Translations under genes and position numbers: made by a program | The notes under the pieces: generated by a model | The model's input: only the letters and a program-made list of their open reading frames with translations | What the model was told of the DNA's origin: nothing | Database searches by the model: none | Origin: Bugula neritina | Taxonomy: Eukaryota; Bryozoa; Gymnolaemata; Cheilostomatida; Bugulidae | DNA length: 64,000 nucleotides | Direction: 5' to 3' | Assembly: GCA_964035545.1 (NCBI GenBank) | Contig: OZ037766.1 | Coordinates: forward strand, 2,662,501 to 2,726,500 | Part shown: positions 33,370-46,413 of the stretch, piece by piece | Layout of the letters: the number at the start of each line of letters is the position of its first letter | How positions within the stretch are numbered: position 1 is the first letter of the stretch

Positions 33370-34628
33370 TCCGCATCTGGAAACTCTATTTATCCCAATT
33401 CATCAGGCAGTAATTATTAGCCTTCTGCTAATGAAAAATATTATTTATTTTTACTGCACATTGCATCTATTCAACAATTCTTACAAATTTATTTAACGAT
33501 CGTTGTGGCATCTATTTGTTGAAAAAAACTGCTGTTTAAAATGTTAAGAGAAGGCTACTACTGTTTTGTAAATTTCCTTTGAGACATGTTTTGTTGTGTT
33601 TAGAACCTATAGCAATTTTTAGCTCTTTAAAACAAGTGTAAATATGCTATAATTTTATGTATTGTACGTTATTATAGTAATCTCTCATCTAAATGAAATC
33701 AGTGGTTAATAAACTGACTTTTTTCTATTTTTAATAATATAAAAATGGCTTCAATATACATAGTAATGTGAACCCTTCTCTCCACCCCTAAAATTCACAT
33801 AGTGATCTTTACCCCTCCACCCCTACAATATACGTAATAGTCTGCACATTTTCCACTCCTTTAAGGGCAGGCACTTTGTGACATTTTTAGAAAGTCTTAT
33901 TTCGAACAGCTAAATATTATAGCAATTACTCTTGCTATGCTTCCCATATGGCATATGATATGGTATTATTGTATACCCATTGAAAAGTAATTAATTTAAT
34001 TCTATTAAACTCAATACACTATCAACTGAATAGTAAATGACAATACCATTTACTAGCAGAGATAAAACAACTTGTACTAAGATAAGCCAATGGCTGGAAT
34101 AAATCAATAAAATTTTGTGTCTTAGACACTCCCTTACTTAAATACAAATTCATTAAATTAACCAAACAAAATTGTTTATACATCTAATAAAATAAAATTT
34201 ATTTGCATTGCACTAAAATAGAAATTATTAGTGCAATCTGTACAAAAATGGTGCCTATATTACCTAAAGAGATCAATTTCCACATATAAAATTATTTTTA
34301 AATTAAACTACAAAATTAAAATAAAGGAAAAAATGTAAATTGAAAGCTTAAAAATTATACATGATGATAAACTAATTTAATTTGTAAGAATTAAAATTAT
34401 TCAATTTGAATGTCTTGGAAGACTGCATGGTTTATAAGACATTATTGGCTATTTATGAGAAAGTATAACTAATGCGTAGTTTGCACTGTCAAAGGCCCAG
34501 AGTATTAGATAAACAACCAGTAACTTGCACTGCTCGTGATCTTTAGTATAGCTTGAGATTTTTCAAATGAGACATCAGTTTTACTGGGTAGTTTGTATAA
34601 CATCTCTTAATTTAGAGGAGCACCTCCT
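33370..34628. other. Intergenic: convergent 3' ends of GOLGA7 and the 306-residue gene
   Basis: AT-rich with no coding exon seen. An AATAAA at 33708-33713 could serve GOLGA7. Confidence 0.5.
33708..33713 (+). promoter_or_regulatory. Polyadenylation signal candidate for GOLGA7
   Basis: AATAAA lies about 340 bases after the GOLGA7 stop codon. It is a position-based call. Confidence 0.35.
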
Positions 34629-35996
34629 TTAAGTTCTCAGTTTACGACGCTTCTTTCGAGCTATGGCTCGCATATTCCTACCCAGATTTTTCTCATCCAA
34701 CTCCTGAAGAGTTGAAGAAGTACCACGACTCACGGACCTGACTCGACTAGTCTTCTTTTTCTTACTCCTAGACCTACCCGTCCGTTCTCTGCTGTCTATG
34801 ATTTCATCAGAAGTGATGCTAATGGACTCGCTGTTGCCGCTAGATTCTATTGGGGCTGACCAACTACGCTGATGAGCATCTTTTGCCTCACCATTATTGT
34901 TACTTTGTGTCAAAGTATTAGAAGTTTCATCATGGGTGTTTAGTTTTACTGAGTCGGAGTTATTGAGTAGTTTTGGGGACGAAGATTTACTACGTGTCGA
35001 CTTAGCTGAGGACGCCCTGCTACCAACAGGTGAAGCTAAAGTACGATTGCTTTCTCTAGTCTTTTTGCTAACTTCTACATGTGTATCTTTCTCTGAATAT
35101 TCATGCTAAAACAAAATGGTTGTAAAATCTTTGGATTCCATCACAATACATTGGAACATGTTGAAATGATTGCTTCACTTGAAAAAGAATCAAGCAACTT
35201 CCAATGCTAGAATATTTCGCTAAGACTAGTATTACTTTAAAAACTGCAACTCTGCATATATGTTGGAAAATAGCAGATCCTTGAAATTCTACAAGTTTAG
35301 GTTTAGAAAGAAATCGTGATCATTATGTGATTTCGTAACACTGACCTCCATTACTAGAGTCTTGTGGTTGACCAAATCTTGATTTGAAATCTTGTGTATC
35401 AGAGGAGTTTTACTGATGGACTCTTTTTTCTGCCGTGCTCGAACCCATCTGTCTCTTCTTCTGCATTTCAGCTTTGAATTTGTTAGAGAAAGGGAACTAA
35501 ACTCCGACATAGTTTCACTAAAGTCACTATCTCCATCCAAGTCCTCAAAGAATAGAACAATTTATTTGATAGAGATTGCTCTTTAATGTTCAAAATATGT
35601 ACAAAATACTTTCATATGCTATTATGAGTAAATTTTTTTGTACTACATTCAAGTTATAGGAGCCACTTTGACCATGCATAAGCATGTATGCAAAAAACAA
35701 TGTTTTTGTTATAAAACTTTTATCTGTTTGGGTAATTAGTAGTATTTTACCTGTAATAGTTTTTCTTCATCTACTTCTGTAATATCACCATTTAAAAGCA
35801 AAAGTTCATCAGATAAGACTGAGTGCTCAGCCAATGTTGGTACAGAAGGGGTGACATTCTTCTGTATCAAACATTTGTTCAATAGCTCAGTTTCTGTCAG
35901 ATTGAATCTGGACATTTTCAGATAATTTTCAAATAATGAGGGAAGACCACCTCTTGCACCGGGAGATGCCGAATCGACATTTTCACCTTCAGCCAT
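34629..35996 (-). CDS. Unrecognised basic, serine-rich protein (306 residues)
   Basis: Three exons, all splitting between codons (35751-35996, 35346-35543, 34629-35105), give 306 residues ending KRRKLRT. An alternative ATG five codons upstream (to 36011) is in frame. I do not recognise the family. Residues 1-90 are acidic and helical in character (SLFENYLKMSRFNLTETELL). The middle has acidic DGDSDFSETMSEFSSLSL and then KCRRRDRWVRARQKK. The last third is Ser/Lys/Arg-rich with bipartite-like nuclear signals (RSRSKKKKTSRVRS and ARKKRRKLRT). No transmembrane or signal peptide is seen. A nuclear or cytoskeletal low-complexity protein is plausible, but function is unknown. Splice sites are good (GTAAAA, GTCAGT donors; TTGAG and TTTTAG acceptors), and reading-frame continuity supports a real gene. 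Confidence 0.72.
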
Positions 35997-36011
35997 GATT
36001 CTGCTAAGCAA

Positions 36012-38376
36012 GCAAATTGGAGATCAAAACTCTTAAGCAAATCGAAGTGCCTGTTGCTAAGACTCCCAGATTATAATTAAACTGTTGACCTCACACTTAT
36101 TAGCTAAGGTAGAGGTTGAAGATATGTTATTCAAACAAACATTTCATGAGAAAACTGATAAAATATTATGCTAATGCTAGTAATATATTTACACTAATAT
36201 TTTAAGCATTACCATCATCAATAGTATACAAAAATATGCCAACCATGTAAGATTTTAAAAGCTAATACATTATTTACTGACTTATTTTAATAACAAACGA
36301 ATTTTATATACATGCTGATTAATACCAGTCAAAATCATAGTGTCATTAAAAACAAGAATCAATTTTATGAAAGTATTGAAACAAAGACGTGAGAAAAGGC
36401 AAAGCAGCAAATAACATGAATACTTTTATTTATGGTTAATAGCTAGATTTTGCTAATTGAGTAATTGGTAATAATTTAAGTAGCTTTCCTTTCAGAATGT
36501 TTATATTGACGTTATACTGTGTAACCACTTTAATTCCATCAAATTGACAACAATCAATAAACAAAGAGAAGAGGTAAAAGTTAGACGTTCAGCCAGTTTG
36601 AGTTTTCAAATTAAGTTAAATTCCACTTCTAGTTCTATGCCATAGTTCTAATTATATTATAATAGATTGTCATTATGATTATGATGAAACAGTGATTAGT
36701 ATTACCCTATGTTTATAACAAAAAATATAAAAATTGCAATCTAGACAACGTGCACTTGATCTTATAGCTATAGTTATACTTACTCTAGTCCTGTAGTTAT
36801 ACACTGAAATTGTAATTGACTAATACTAATACTAATACTAATAGTAATACAGTAAGTGTAACAGTAATTCACTATGACAAAAATTTACCACAAGCATAAT
36901 CATAATGACCATACATGACAAAAAAGCTTGGGTTATTTATAATTTGTTGTTGTAGCTTGAAGCAGTCAGTTATTAACAAGCACAGTTAAAAGACGATCAC
37001 AGTGTGAGTGTATTAAATTGTCATTGTGATACTTATTAATTATTATTGTTAGTATAATATGGTGAACAGACCTGGACCGCTTCTTTTTGTTGTTAGGTAA
37101 CGTAGCGAGTCCAATGAATCTTATAGTTATATAGGAAGCACAACTCTTCTAAACAGCTACGCGTGAAAAGGTTGAAAATATTTTACGAGATGTAATATTG
37201 CACTTATTCAAGTTACATCCTAACTCCTATCCATTATAAACTATTTTAAATCATTTTCTGTTTTGATCTGAAGTTATTTTGCTTACTCTAGTTGCAGCCA
37301 AGTTGGTGCCAAATTGTGCGGGTTTCGAACAATTTTCTTATTTCAGTCACTGAGAAAGCTGTAGACATTTCGCGAGCGTTGAGCTCAATCTACGAGTGCC
37401 ATCTGATCGACCTAACCATAGACATACTCTTGTTCAAGGCTTTAGATTTTACGCCATGTTTCTATTTTCTATTTACTCCGCTTACCAGTGATTCTGCAAA
37501 CATGCACAAGCCACTGTAAATGCTTTTTCTCAAATGTGTAGATTCATCCTGTTCGTTTTCTGATCACAGAGTTAAAAAATGCAACTATGTGTTTTTAGCT
37601 GCATTCTTTATATGATTAGAGTCTAGCAACTATATAAGTTATAACCAATATAGTTAGTATGTTAACAAATCAAAATTTAGCTTTTGAATTTCTTCTATTT
37701 TTACTTAATAAAAAAGAAAACCAAGGAATTGTCAACATGTATAAAGTAGGAAAAAATCAACAAAACATTACCGAAGAAACTGTAAAAATAAAAGTACAAT
37801 ACTTTTCATAGCAAAATAAATACATTACTTTTAATGGCATGTGTTTCGCAAGTGAAATAATACAAATAGTTACATAAACTATGCTACTGCTTATTCAAAC
37901 AAAACGTCAACAAAAAAAACATTTAAAACAGGAAAATTTGCCTGAGATGATAGAATTCATTACCTTAAAAATTGTTCCATTTTATTCGAATAAAGCTCAT
38001 TGTGAAAGAAACCGCAATTTTTGGTTTATTTTACTAAAAATATGCAAGTAAAATTTTAATGAGAGTGAAAAATCTAACTGAAACCCTTTAAATGTTTCAG
38101 TAAATATATAATACTTTCAATAAAACAGGAGATGGACATGAGCAATAACGTTATTATGCTGATGTATACTAATTGGCAAATAACAAGAATTAATATCCAA
38201 GAAGGATAACTCCAGTAAACTTGTAACTTTCAGATGAAGGAAGGTAATTATTACATTATTACGACTTATAAATTACATTGTGTGTATATAATAATATTAC
38301 ATAACATTGAAGACTTGAATTATTTGAAGAATATCACAGATAAAAGAGAGATTTTATAGCTACTTATAACGAAATT
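36012..38376. other. Intergenic between the 306-residue gene and the SLC45-type gene
   Basis: No supported exon. A (TAATAC)n(TAATAG)n block lies at about 36820-36850. A less AT-rich patch at 37280-37510 (with CGCGAGCGTTG) could be a promoter or a non-coding exon. The open frame there (75 codons) shows no recognisable protein. Confidence 0.45.
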
Positions 38377-41300
38377 CTAAGAGATAATAATTTTTGGTTG
38401 GTCAACATTTGAGGGGTCGATAATAGGTGGCAGATCCTTAGGTTCGTAGACAGCTGTGTGTATAAAGTAACAGGACACAGCTGAGAGTATAGCTGCTGTG
38501 ACGAGGAACATGGAGGCGGAGCCAACTAGTTGCACAATGTACCCCATGAAGGATAACAACAACACTTGGGAACAGAAGTACGACGTGTCTAGAGCCGCCA
38601 TGTCTGTTCCCAGACCTCTGGGGGTGGACGGAGAATCTCGGAAGTACACCTGTAATATATATGATATACCTGTAATATATGTGATATACCTGTAATATAT
38701 GTGATATACCTGTAATATATGTGATATATACCTGTAATATATACCTGTAATATATGTGATATACTTGTAATATATGTGATATACCTGTAATATACGTGTG
38801 ATATACTTGTAATATATGTGATATACCTGTAATATATGTGATATACCTGTAATATATGTGATATACCTGTAATATATGTGATATGCCTGTAATATATGTG
38901 TGATATACTTGTAATATATGTGATATACCTGTAATATATGTGATATACTTGTAATATATGTGATATACCTGTAATATATGTGATATACTTGTAATATATG
39001 TGTGATATATACCTGTAATATATGTGATATACCTGTAATATATGTGATATACCTGTAATAGATGTGATATACATGTAATATATGTGATATACTTGTAATA
39101 TATGTGATATACCTGTAATATATGTGATATACCTGTGATATACCTGTAATATATGTGATATAACACCTGTAATATATGTGATATAACACCTGTAATATAT
39201 ACGATATGCCTGTAATATATGTGTGATATACCTGTAATATATATGTTTCAATTTCGTTCTGAAAACCTAATCTAAATAAATTGCACTCTTTTTGCTAGGG
39301 TACTATACAACATCTAACATGGCACAATCAAGTTTCTAGCAAATTTCATTTTTAGACTCAGTGAGAGTTTAAAGAAGAGTTGATTGATTTTTGAATTATT
39401 CAGTACAACTAGAAACTGATCAGGATTTTATAGCCATTAGACGGAGACCTGATTGCATAATCTATGAGACAGTTCTGTTGATATGGGAGGTGAACAAACC
39501 TACTTGGGAAATTAAGAAACTAGCTTCAATGGACAAACTACTTTGTGCTAAACTAAGTATGAAATAGAAAATTATGATCAGACAGTAAACTTTACATAGT
39601 TATCATTCATGTGGTTATTGTTAAAGCAAGAATGTCACAAGTTTGAGTTTTCAATCAATATGCATAGCAACGACAATAAACTGGAAAACTGCATGTATAT
39701 AGTAACTAGTATATAACTATAACTAGTTCACTGCATATCATATGCAGTGAACAATACTCTATTAGCTCAGTTGGCCAATACAAAAAAGGTTTGCGGACAA
39801 TTTTGAAAACATGCTCGTAAACCCAGTACTAAAACAGGATAGCAAAATCCCAGGTACACCTGCAAGGAAATTTCTAGTACAGTGCTCCCTCCACAACTCA
39901 CTAAGCTACAGGTCCCGAAATTTCAATTTATGAGATAGTAGAATACCATATTTGACTCACGGAACTGTTAAATTCGACTATTTTGTCAGCAGGGAACACA
40001 TACATAAGCCACAAAGCCCTTCTCGTGACCTATGGAATTTTGGGAGAACTGGAATCGTGAGATATGGAGGGAGCACTGTATGAGAGGACACAGAAAACAA
40101 CTCTTAAATTTAGACCTGTGGGGGCCAGAGGCAATATACAGGTCTTTTTAAGTTCTTAGATTACATCATTTCAAAGGGGTGGGTTAGCCATGGCATACAG
40201 TTTCTAGTATTAATTAGCCATACAATATTTCACTGTTATAACGCCATTAGACTATAATGAAGCTAGGACACCACCCTGTGGATTGATGGACCATGGAGCT
40301 GGTTAGAATAACTATTAGCATACTACAGGTTACTAGTAATACGATCCAGTATTATTGATTTGGAATGCAAATATTATGTAAATACCTAATAAGCTTTTCT
40401 CAGTTACAATACAATTATAAATCACAAACCCAACAAAAACTTTTGAGAAATCTTAGAAGATAAATTGACTAACCGCTTTATCATCGTGATACATTCCAAC
40501 CAGTGAGAAAGGTATGGTAGTCATGGAAGCAAAAGCTACCCCAGTGATCATAGCCAGGATGTTGATGATGATGAGATTGTGGGAGAGGAGAATTAGGGCT
40601 ATGCAGAGAGTAAACAGGGCTAGACTGTTGAGATGAACTCTTCTCATGCCATGAATCTCCACTAACTTTTCTATAGTAAGGGCCGAAACTAAAGACATGA
40701 TGGCGTGAAGAAACAGTCCAAAACTGCCCATACGAACTCCTTCAGTATACTTCTGTCGTAGGACAGTACCAACTGCTGCACTAGGACTCCCTCCGTACAC
40801 TATTTCTCCAACGTAGTCAGTGTAAAACAGTAGGAATGCCATTACGCCGGCCCACGCAAAAAAGTTGGCGTAAACGAGGCGCCGTAAAGCGTACGGTATA
40901 GAAAACAAGTAGCGGATCCCTTCTGGCATAAACTTGAGCAGCCAATGCTGGCAAAGAGTCCTACAGCCGGAGTTTATGTTCACCGTGCTATGTTTTATTA
41001 CGTCTGCTGAAATGTTGACAAGTGATTGCATTTCTACATAACTATGATTTCTGTTAGAGGAAATATTTTGTCTCCTCCTGGTTCGAGACGCAGTCCATAA
41101 GTTAAGAATCATCAGTATGAGGAAAATAACAAACAGCATAGAGAATACGCAATATTCCTGGTCACCAAACACAGCACCTAGCCAGGTCTCCTCCCAGTTG
41201 ATGGAGAGAATAAGGTAGCCACAGCAGCTGCCCACACTGCACATGAGGGAATAGAGGCTAAACGCTCGATCTCTTATCGGCATACCTTTAGTTATGTCTT

Positions 41301-41751
41301 GTAAAAACACTTCACACGGCGTGAGCCCGGCCTGAGTGCTGAAATCTATTAGGATAACAGTGAGAGCGAGTAGATTGACGTGCATTGAGTGTTTAGATGT
41401 GACGACACTATCAGCTGCTGGCACCATGTGGTCGGCGTATGGGATGAGAACTAAGGATAACAACACAAGCAGACTTAGAGTAAACATGAACGGGATTCGC
41501 CTGCCGAACCTACTCTTACACGTGTCCATCCAACGGCCCATTATCGGTACCACTAAAAGACACAAGAATGGTCCTAGCCCTAGAACCCAGCTCATATACT
41601 GTTCCTGTACTCCAGCCTCCAGCAGCATAGGGGGCAGGTACACCAACGCAGCGCTGGATACCAGCTCTAGACCACAGACTATACAGTTTAATAGAATCAA
41701 CTCTACAACAGAGAGTGAAGGCTTCGCGGGCCCTTCAGTGTCAAGCTCCAT
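38377..41751 (-). CDS. SLC45-family transporter (SLC45A3-like), MFS-type
   Basis: Two exons (40474-41751 and 38377-38649, phase 0 junction) encode 516 residues. The N-terminal half has the SLC45 signatures GLGPFLCLLVVPIMGRWMD and, at residues 81-88, RFGRRIPF between membrane segments 2 and 3. Later motifs are FYTDYVGEIVYGG and GVRMGSFGLFLHA, close to the SLC45A3 subgroup. About eleven to twelve hydrophobic segments are visible. SLC45 proteins are proton-coupled sugar transporters in plasma or vesicle membranes; the substrate here is unknown. An acceptor (TTTTTTGCAG) ten bases before the ATG implies an upstream non-coding exon. Exon 2 begins VYFRDSPSTPRGLGTDMA, and its acceptor is the first copy of a 20-bp array. 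The large extracellular or cytoplasmic loop seen in vertebrate SLC45A3 is short here. Confidence 0.88.
38650..39245 (-). repeat. 20-bp array of splice-acceptor-like units upstream of SLC45 exon 2
   Basis: Plus-strand units TATATGTGATATACCTGTAA repeat for about 600 bases. On the transcribed (minus) strand each reads ...ATATTACAG/GTATATCACAT. About 22 copies keep TTACAGG; others have TTACAAG. The genuine exon 2 acceptor (ATATTACAG/GTGTAC) is the last copy in transcript order. Twenty is not a multiple of three, yet all three minus frames stay open across the array, and one runs in frame into exon 2. Confidence 0.93.
39727..39751. repeat. Perfect hairpin palindrome, 12-bp arms
   Basis: TTCACTGCATAT (39727-39738), one base C, then ATATGCAGTGAA (39740-39751). 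The arms are exact reverse complements with a one-base centre. It is in the SLC45-type gene intron. Confidence 0.85.
39880..40078. mobile_element. TA-flanked MITE (Tc1/mariner-pogo type ends)
   Basis: The 199-bp element starts CAGTGCTCCCTCCA and ends TGGAGGGAGCACTG, a perfect inverted pair, flanked by TA on both sides (39878-39879, 40079-40080). Similarity of the ends extends to about 26 bases (then ...CTCAC). CAGT termini plus TA duplication are the signature of Tc1/mariner/pogo elements. It has no ORF, so it is non-autonomous. It lies in the intron of the SLC45-type gene. Confidence 0.82.
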
Positions 41752-44700
41752 ATTCAGTTGTCTGCAAAAAATAAAGAACCTGCGGCAAAGTGTCATAATG
41801 AAGTATTTACATGCTAATTCGGATTTCAATGAATGGGTGGATAAAAACTAAGACATATTATGCAGTGATGTGAAACAAATAAAAAAGAAACTCTACCCAA
41901 ACAAGTTATATTAGAATGCTCAAACATTGAAACAATAAAAAACTGAAGTGACAAACAAATGCCATCATGCAATGTTATACCTGATATGTAGGTTTAAGTA
42001 TGCACCCAACAAATTAAGGGAGTAACTCAGGTAAATAAATAGTAATTATTCTGGCAGTTGAAAAATAATAATGAGCATAGTAGTCTAATGAAAATAATTA
42101 GTATAATAGCTAAAATATTTTTAAAATTCTTTCAGTAGATGTCATTTTAAGATGAAGCAAAAAAAACGAAAACTATACAAGCACACTTGAAACAAACCAC
42201 AATATTTGCAATCACAAACAAAAAGCAAGTTTGTTAATACCTTCTCCAAACATCACATTATGGCGGTTTTATCATCCTATATTTGTTGGGCATAAGATCA
42301 AGTTTATAAGTAACCGATTAAACAACCACCAACATGGCTGTAAAATAATAAGAGAAGCTTGTGGAAATTAAGAACCAGAGTAAACCTGTTTGGGTTTAAA
42401 CAGAACCCTTAAACCCGCGTTTCTCTGATCAAACTGCAGAGTAACTTGAAATAGCAGGCAAATTTTACATGAATCACAAACCTTCTAACTTCAACTATTC
42501 ACTGTTTGGATTAAAAAGAGTTCTCAGTAAAAATTTAATTCATATAATAACTGATGATGAATGTATTGTAGAGGTGGGAATTGTGCTAATTTTTTCCTTG
42601 TCATCAAAATCTATTGCATATATTTTTAGCTTAGTTCCAAAACTTTGGATTTGGTTATTTCATAATAAAACCATTTTTCATGCTGTAAAATTACACTTGA
42701 ACTTGAACTATGCCACTTTCTAGCCTTCAACTTTTATACTTAAGAAGTGACTCTGCCCATTACCAAGTTAACAATAAAATTTTATTGAAAATGACATTGC
42801 TAACAATTAATATTGCAACTATCCAATATTAGTAAAACAATTAATACTAACGGTAATTCCATCTATTAACCATAATTTAGATAATTATGTAATTCTTCAA
42901 ACTAGCTGTATTATTTAAATAACTCGAACTGATGTGATGTTTACTGTAGCATTGAAATGACATTTTATTTAGCTAACGGTATTTCTATGGGGCATAGTTT
43001 TAGCCCAACTAAAAACATACTGTAATAACTAATAACTAAATGTTAGCCAAGGAGTTAGTTTTAAGAATTACAGTTTACATCACTGTAACTATAAACCTAA
43101 AAAGACAAACCAACTTTAGGAATTAAGAATAAAGTACAAATGTAACTAAATGCTGAGCTAAAGAACATTGCAAGCTTTTGTTGCACTATGCTAATCTGTA
43201 CACAACCAGCATACATTATTACATCATAACTGGAGTTTTATAACTTAGTTAGTTATTCTATGCTTTTTAATGGCACAGCTATTTTTGCTACAACAAAAAG
43301 CTAACTTTAAAACTTCTATTTAAACCCAACATTTCTGTCATGCTTTCATTCAGTCTTTGGTGGTCAATACATACATTAAAACACAACACTAAATATTTCT
43401 ATTAATAATTAATTTAAGCATATTGATATTTATATCAATATTCAAACTGCTATACAATTACTATTAGTATTACTATATCGATATACAATTACAATGCAGA
43501 TATAATACAATTCAATATACAGTATGAATATAAATTTTAACTGGTGCAAGTTTAGCCCTAGGCTTAGTAACAAGTACGAGTTCAATACAAACAAATATAA
43601 TAATTATATTATTATCACTAATAAGTAATAGCAATACGAATAGGCAATAATAATATTGATAGTAATAGTATTAAATTTAGAATGATGCAACTAAACTAAT
43701 AGAGTAATACAGTAATAGTTATAGTTATAGTAATAGTGACAGTATGACTCAAACTGAAACTGCATATCTGATAAATAGGTCCAGTAGTAGTATATTTATT
43801 CCTATCAAAGACAGTAACTGTAAGTGTAACTATAACTATAAGTATTACTCTTAAATTTATTATACTGAAAGTGAGTGTATATTCAGTTACAGTATAGCAT
43901 AACGACAATCACCTTACCTCCAATTTCAGTATGACTATGAGATTGAGTATCAAAAGGATAATTCAAACTTTGCTATCTTTTACTTTATCTTAGCAATAGC
44001 TGAAGTTTGTGTTACCAAGCTGAGTCCAATTACTTGTTCAACTAGTTGTAGAACTTCTAAACTGAAAACTGGCAAAGTTTTATAGCTTAACCTCAGGCCT
44101 ATCTATGGATATGTCTATACTCTATGAGTATGAGTGAGGCTTATGTCTATGAAATTGAAACCCTTGCCACTGCCAGGCAGAACGACGAGAACATTATGAT
44201 TATGATTATAACTATCAATTAGTATAAATTATATAGCTGCTACAAAGAAGACTAGAATACTCGTACTTTTAATTTCTATCACTTTCACTGTGAGTGAGCA
44301 AGTATTACTATTACTATCACTATAATATATTATATTTTAATTTATTCGTTGATTGCTTACAGCAATGGGTCTACAGACTACAGTCGAAACTGAACTGAAC
44401 GGTTCAAGTGTCAAGGTCAAAACCGTAACTTAGTAACTTCCCTCAGTAAAAATATATTGACGGTACTAAATTGTACTGCCCGTGTAAGCCTAGAAGCTCC
44501 CACGCTAAAGTTCATCACCTCCACTAAACAAATTTATTACTTTTATTAGTAGGTTTTTTCAAAACTCCAACTGCAACCACTACTAGTAGTACTACTTTTA
44601 GTTTTACCTTTAGACTTTAGTTATATATATCCCCAAGCCCCAAGTGGCTTTTAGGGTAAAAACACATGAGTAAAATTTTTGTTTCTTGTATGCCTTTTTG

Positions 44701-46413
44701 CAACGTTTAGTATAGCCATAGTGACAGTACTCTTTTCATGACTTAAATAATAAATTAAAATGCTTAGTGATTAGTCTAAGTCTTATACTTATACTTATAG
44801 TTATAGAGTTATACTTATAGTTATACTTATACTTATAGAGTATAAGTATACTGTATAAACATAGTTATACAATCACATTGCGATTGTGAATGCTACAGAG
44901 TACAGATTACAGAGTTACTCTGCAGATTGAGATACTCATAACCATACCGATACTACAACTACAAGTATAAGTATAACTATAACAATTAACATAAGTATAA
45001 CTAACTCTAAGTGAGATACTGATAGGCGACAGTGTACTTATTTATAATACTTCGACTTAATACTTATACTTATAGTTACCAATTACTAAATTAGTATTAG
45101 TATTACTATTACTTTTAGTATAACTATAAGTATTACTATTAGTATTAGTAATACTACTAATATAAATATTATTAGTAATACTATTACTAATAATATTAGT
45201 AGTATTACTAATGCTAATAGTAATACTTATACTTATAGTTACATTATTACTATTATTAATAGTAATGATGTAACTATAAGTATAAATATTAATATAACTA
45301 TTATTAATTTATTATTAACATAACTATAACTATTATAGGTATTAGTAGTACTATTACTATTAGTGTTACTATTATTATTACCATTAGTATTACTATTACT
45401 AATAGTAATAGTTATTACTATTACTAATAGTAATAGTAAGACTACCAATATAGTTAATATATTCTTTTGCAGTATTATAACTCATAGGTGGTAATTTTAA
45501 AGACTTGGTCACTGAGAGTGAATGAATATCAGTATCGAATATAGATATATAGTTACTAATTAGTAAATATTAGATTGTTGCCAGAAGTTAGGCTTACTGA
45601 TTCTGAAGATTAAAGTAGGTTATTTTGATTGTTATTATCAAATTTATCATTATAAATTGTATCAGAGTTTTTGATGGTGTAATCTACCACCAGCCGAGTT
45701 TCAATATACTTTTTTAAGATGAAGATGAGAGCTGATTTTAGTCGGTAGTTTGTGGAGTCAATGTGTACTTTCTCTTAGTTAGTTGAAGTAGAATCATTCA
45801 ATCTACAATTTTGTATGTATTCTCATAGACTATAAAGATTACTGTCGTCAATATTTTCTATTATAAGCTCTTGCTGTTGCAGTTACTATTACTATTAATA
45901 TTGCTGTTGCTATTACTGTTACAGTTACTATGAAAGTCATTACATTGACTATGATGTATGGGTATAAAATTTTGTATGAATAAGATTAGAAATATTTAGA
46001 GACTGTTAATAGTTATGTTTGGTGCAAACTCAGCAAAATCTGGTAGTCATTGGAAATCAAAATGATTTGATTCGAATCATTTTTTCACAATTTCTGTCTA
46101 GATTTTTCGTTAGAACTGTATAATTTAGATTTTTTATCCAAAAGTTGTCATTTTCAATTATTATACTTTCATTGATATTTGACCAATTATGTATGCTTTT
46201 CGTTTTGCTAACTTACATGAGTTATGATATTTGTTAGCCCATAACTTAGTAACAAAAAATAGTTTGGACAGACTCGCTAGTTATTGTGAGTAATCATCTA
46301 GTTATAACTTTCGATATTAATATTTTTGCTTACCATTTATAACTAGAAACGAAGATGAAGACATCGTTGGAATGATGAAGACGTCTTTGGAATTGTAACT
46401 GAGTATCATCACA
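41752..46413. other. Intergenic, divergent SLC45-type / TMEM160; repeat-rich
   Basis: No supported coding exon in 4.6 kb. The part from about 43440 to 45450 is dominated by ATTACTATTAGTATT-type and CTTATACTTATAGTT-type repeats. The rest is plain AT-rich sequence. Promoters for both neighbours should lie at its two ends. Confidence 0.5.
43440..45450. repeat. Dispersed TAATAC/TAATAG and TATAAGTA-type repeats
   Basis: Blocks such as ATTAGTATTAGTATTACTAT (45093 on), CTTATACTTATAGTTATAC (44790-44840) and the dense run 45060-45440 recur. Most are reverse-complement versions of the blocks at 28985-30615. Confidence 0.8.

Noticed and set aside
37292-37519. 75-codon plus-strand open frame in a less AT-rich patch
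   Set aside because: No recognisable protein, no consistent splice partners and a weak start context. It could be a promoter or non-coding exon.
38438-39251. Long minus-strand open frames of 220-270 codons rich in YHIYYRYIT
   Set aside because: They are translations of the 20-bp intronic array. Only the part 38377-38649 is a real exon. The read-through into exon 2 is noted as a finding, not annotated as protein.
42469-42723. 84-codon plus-strand open frame in the 41.8-46.4 kb gap
   Set aside because: AT-driven composition, no homology, no splice context and surrounded by repeats.
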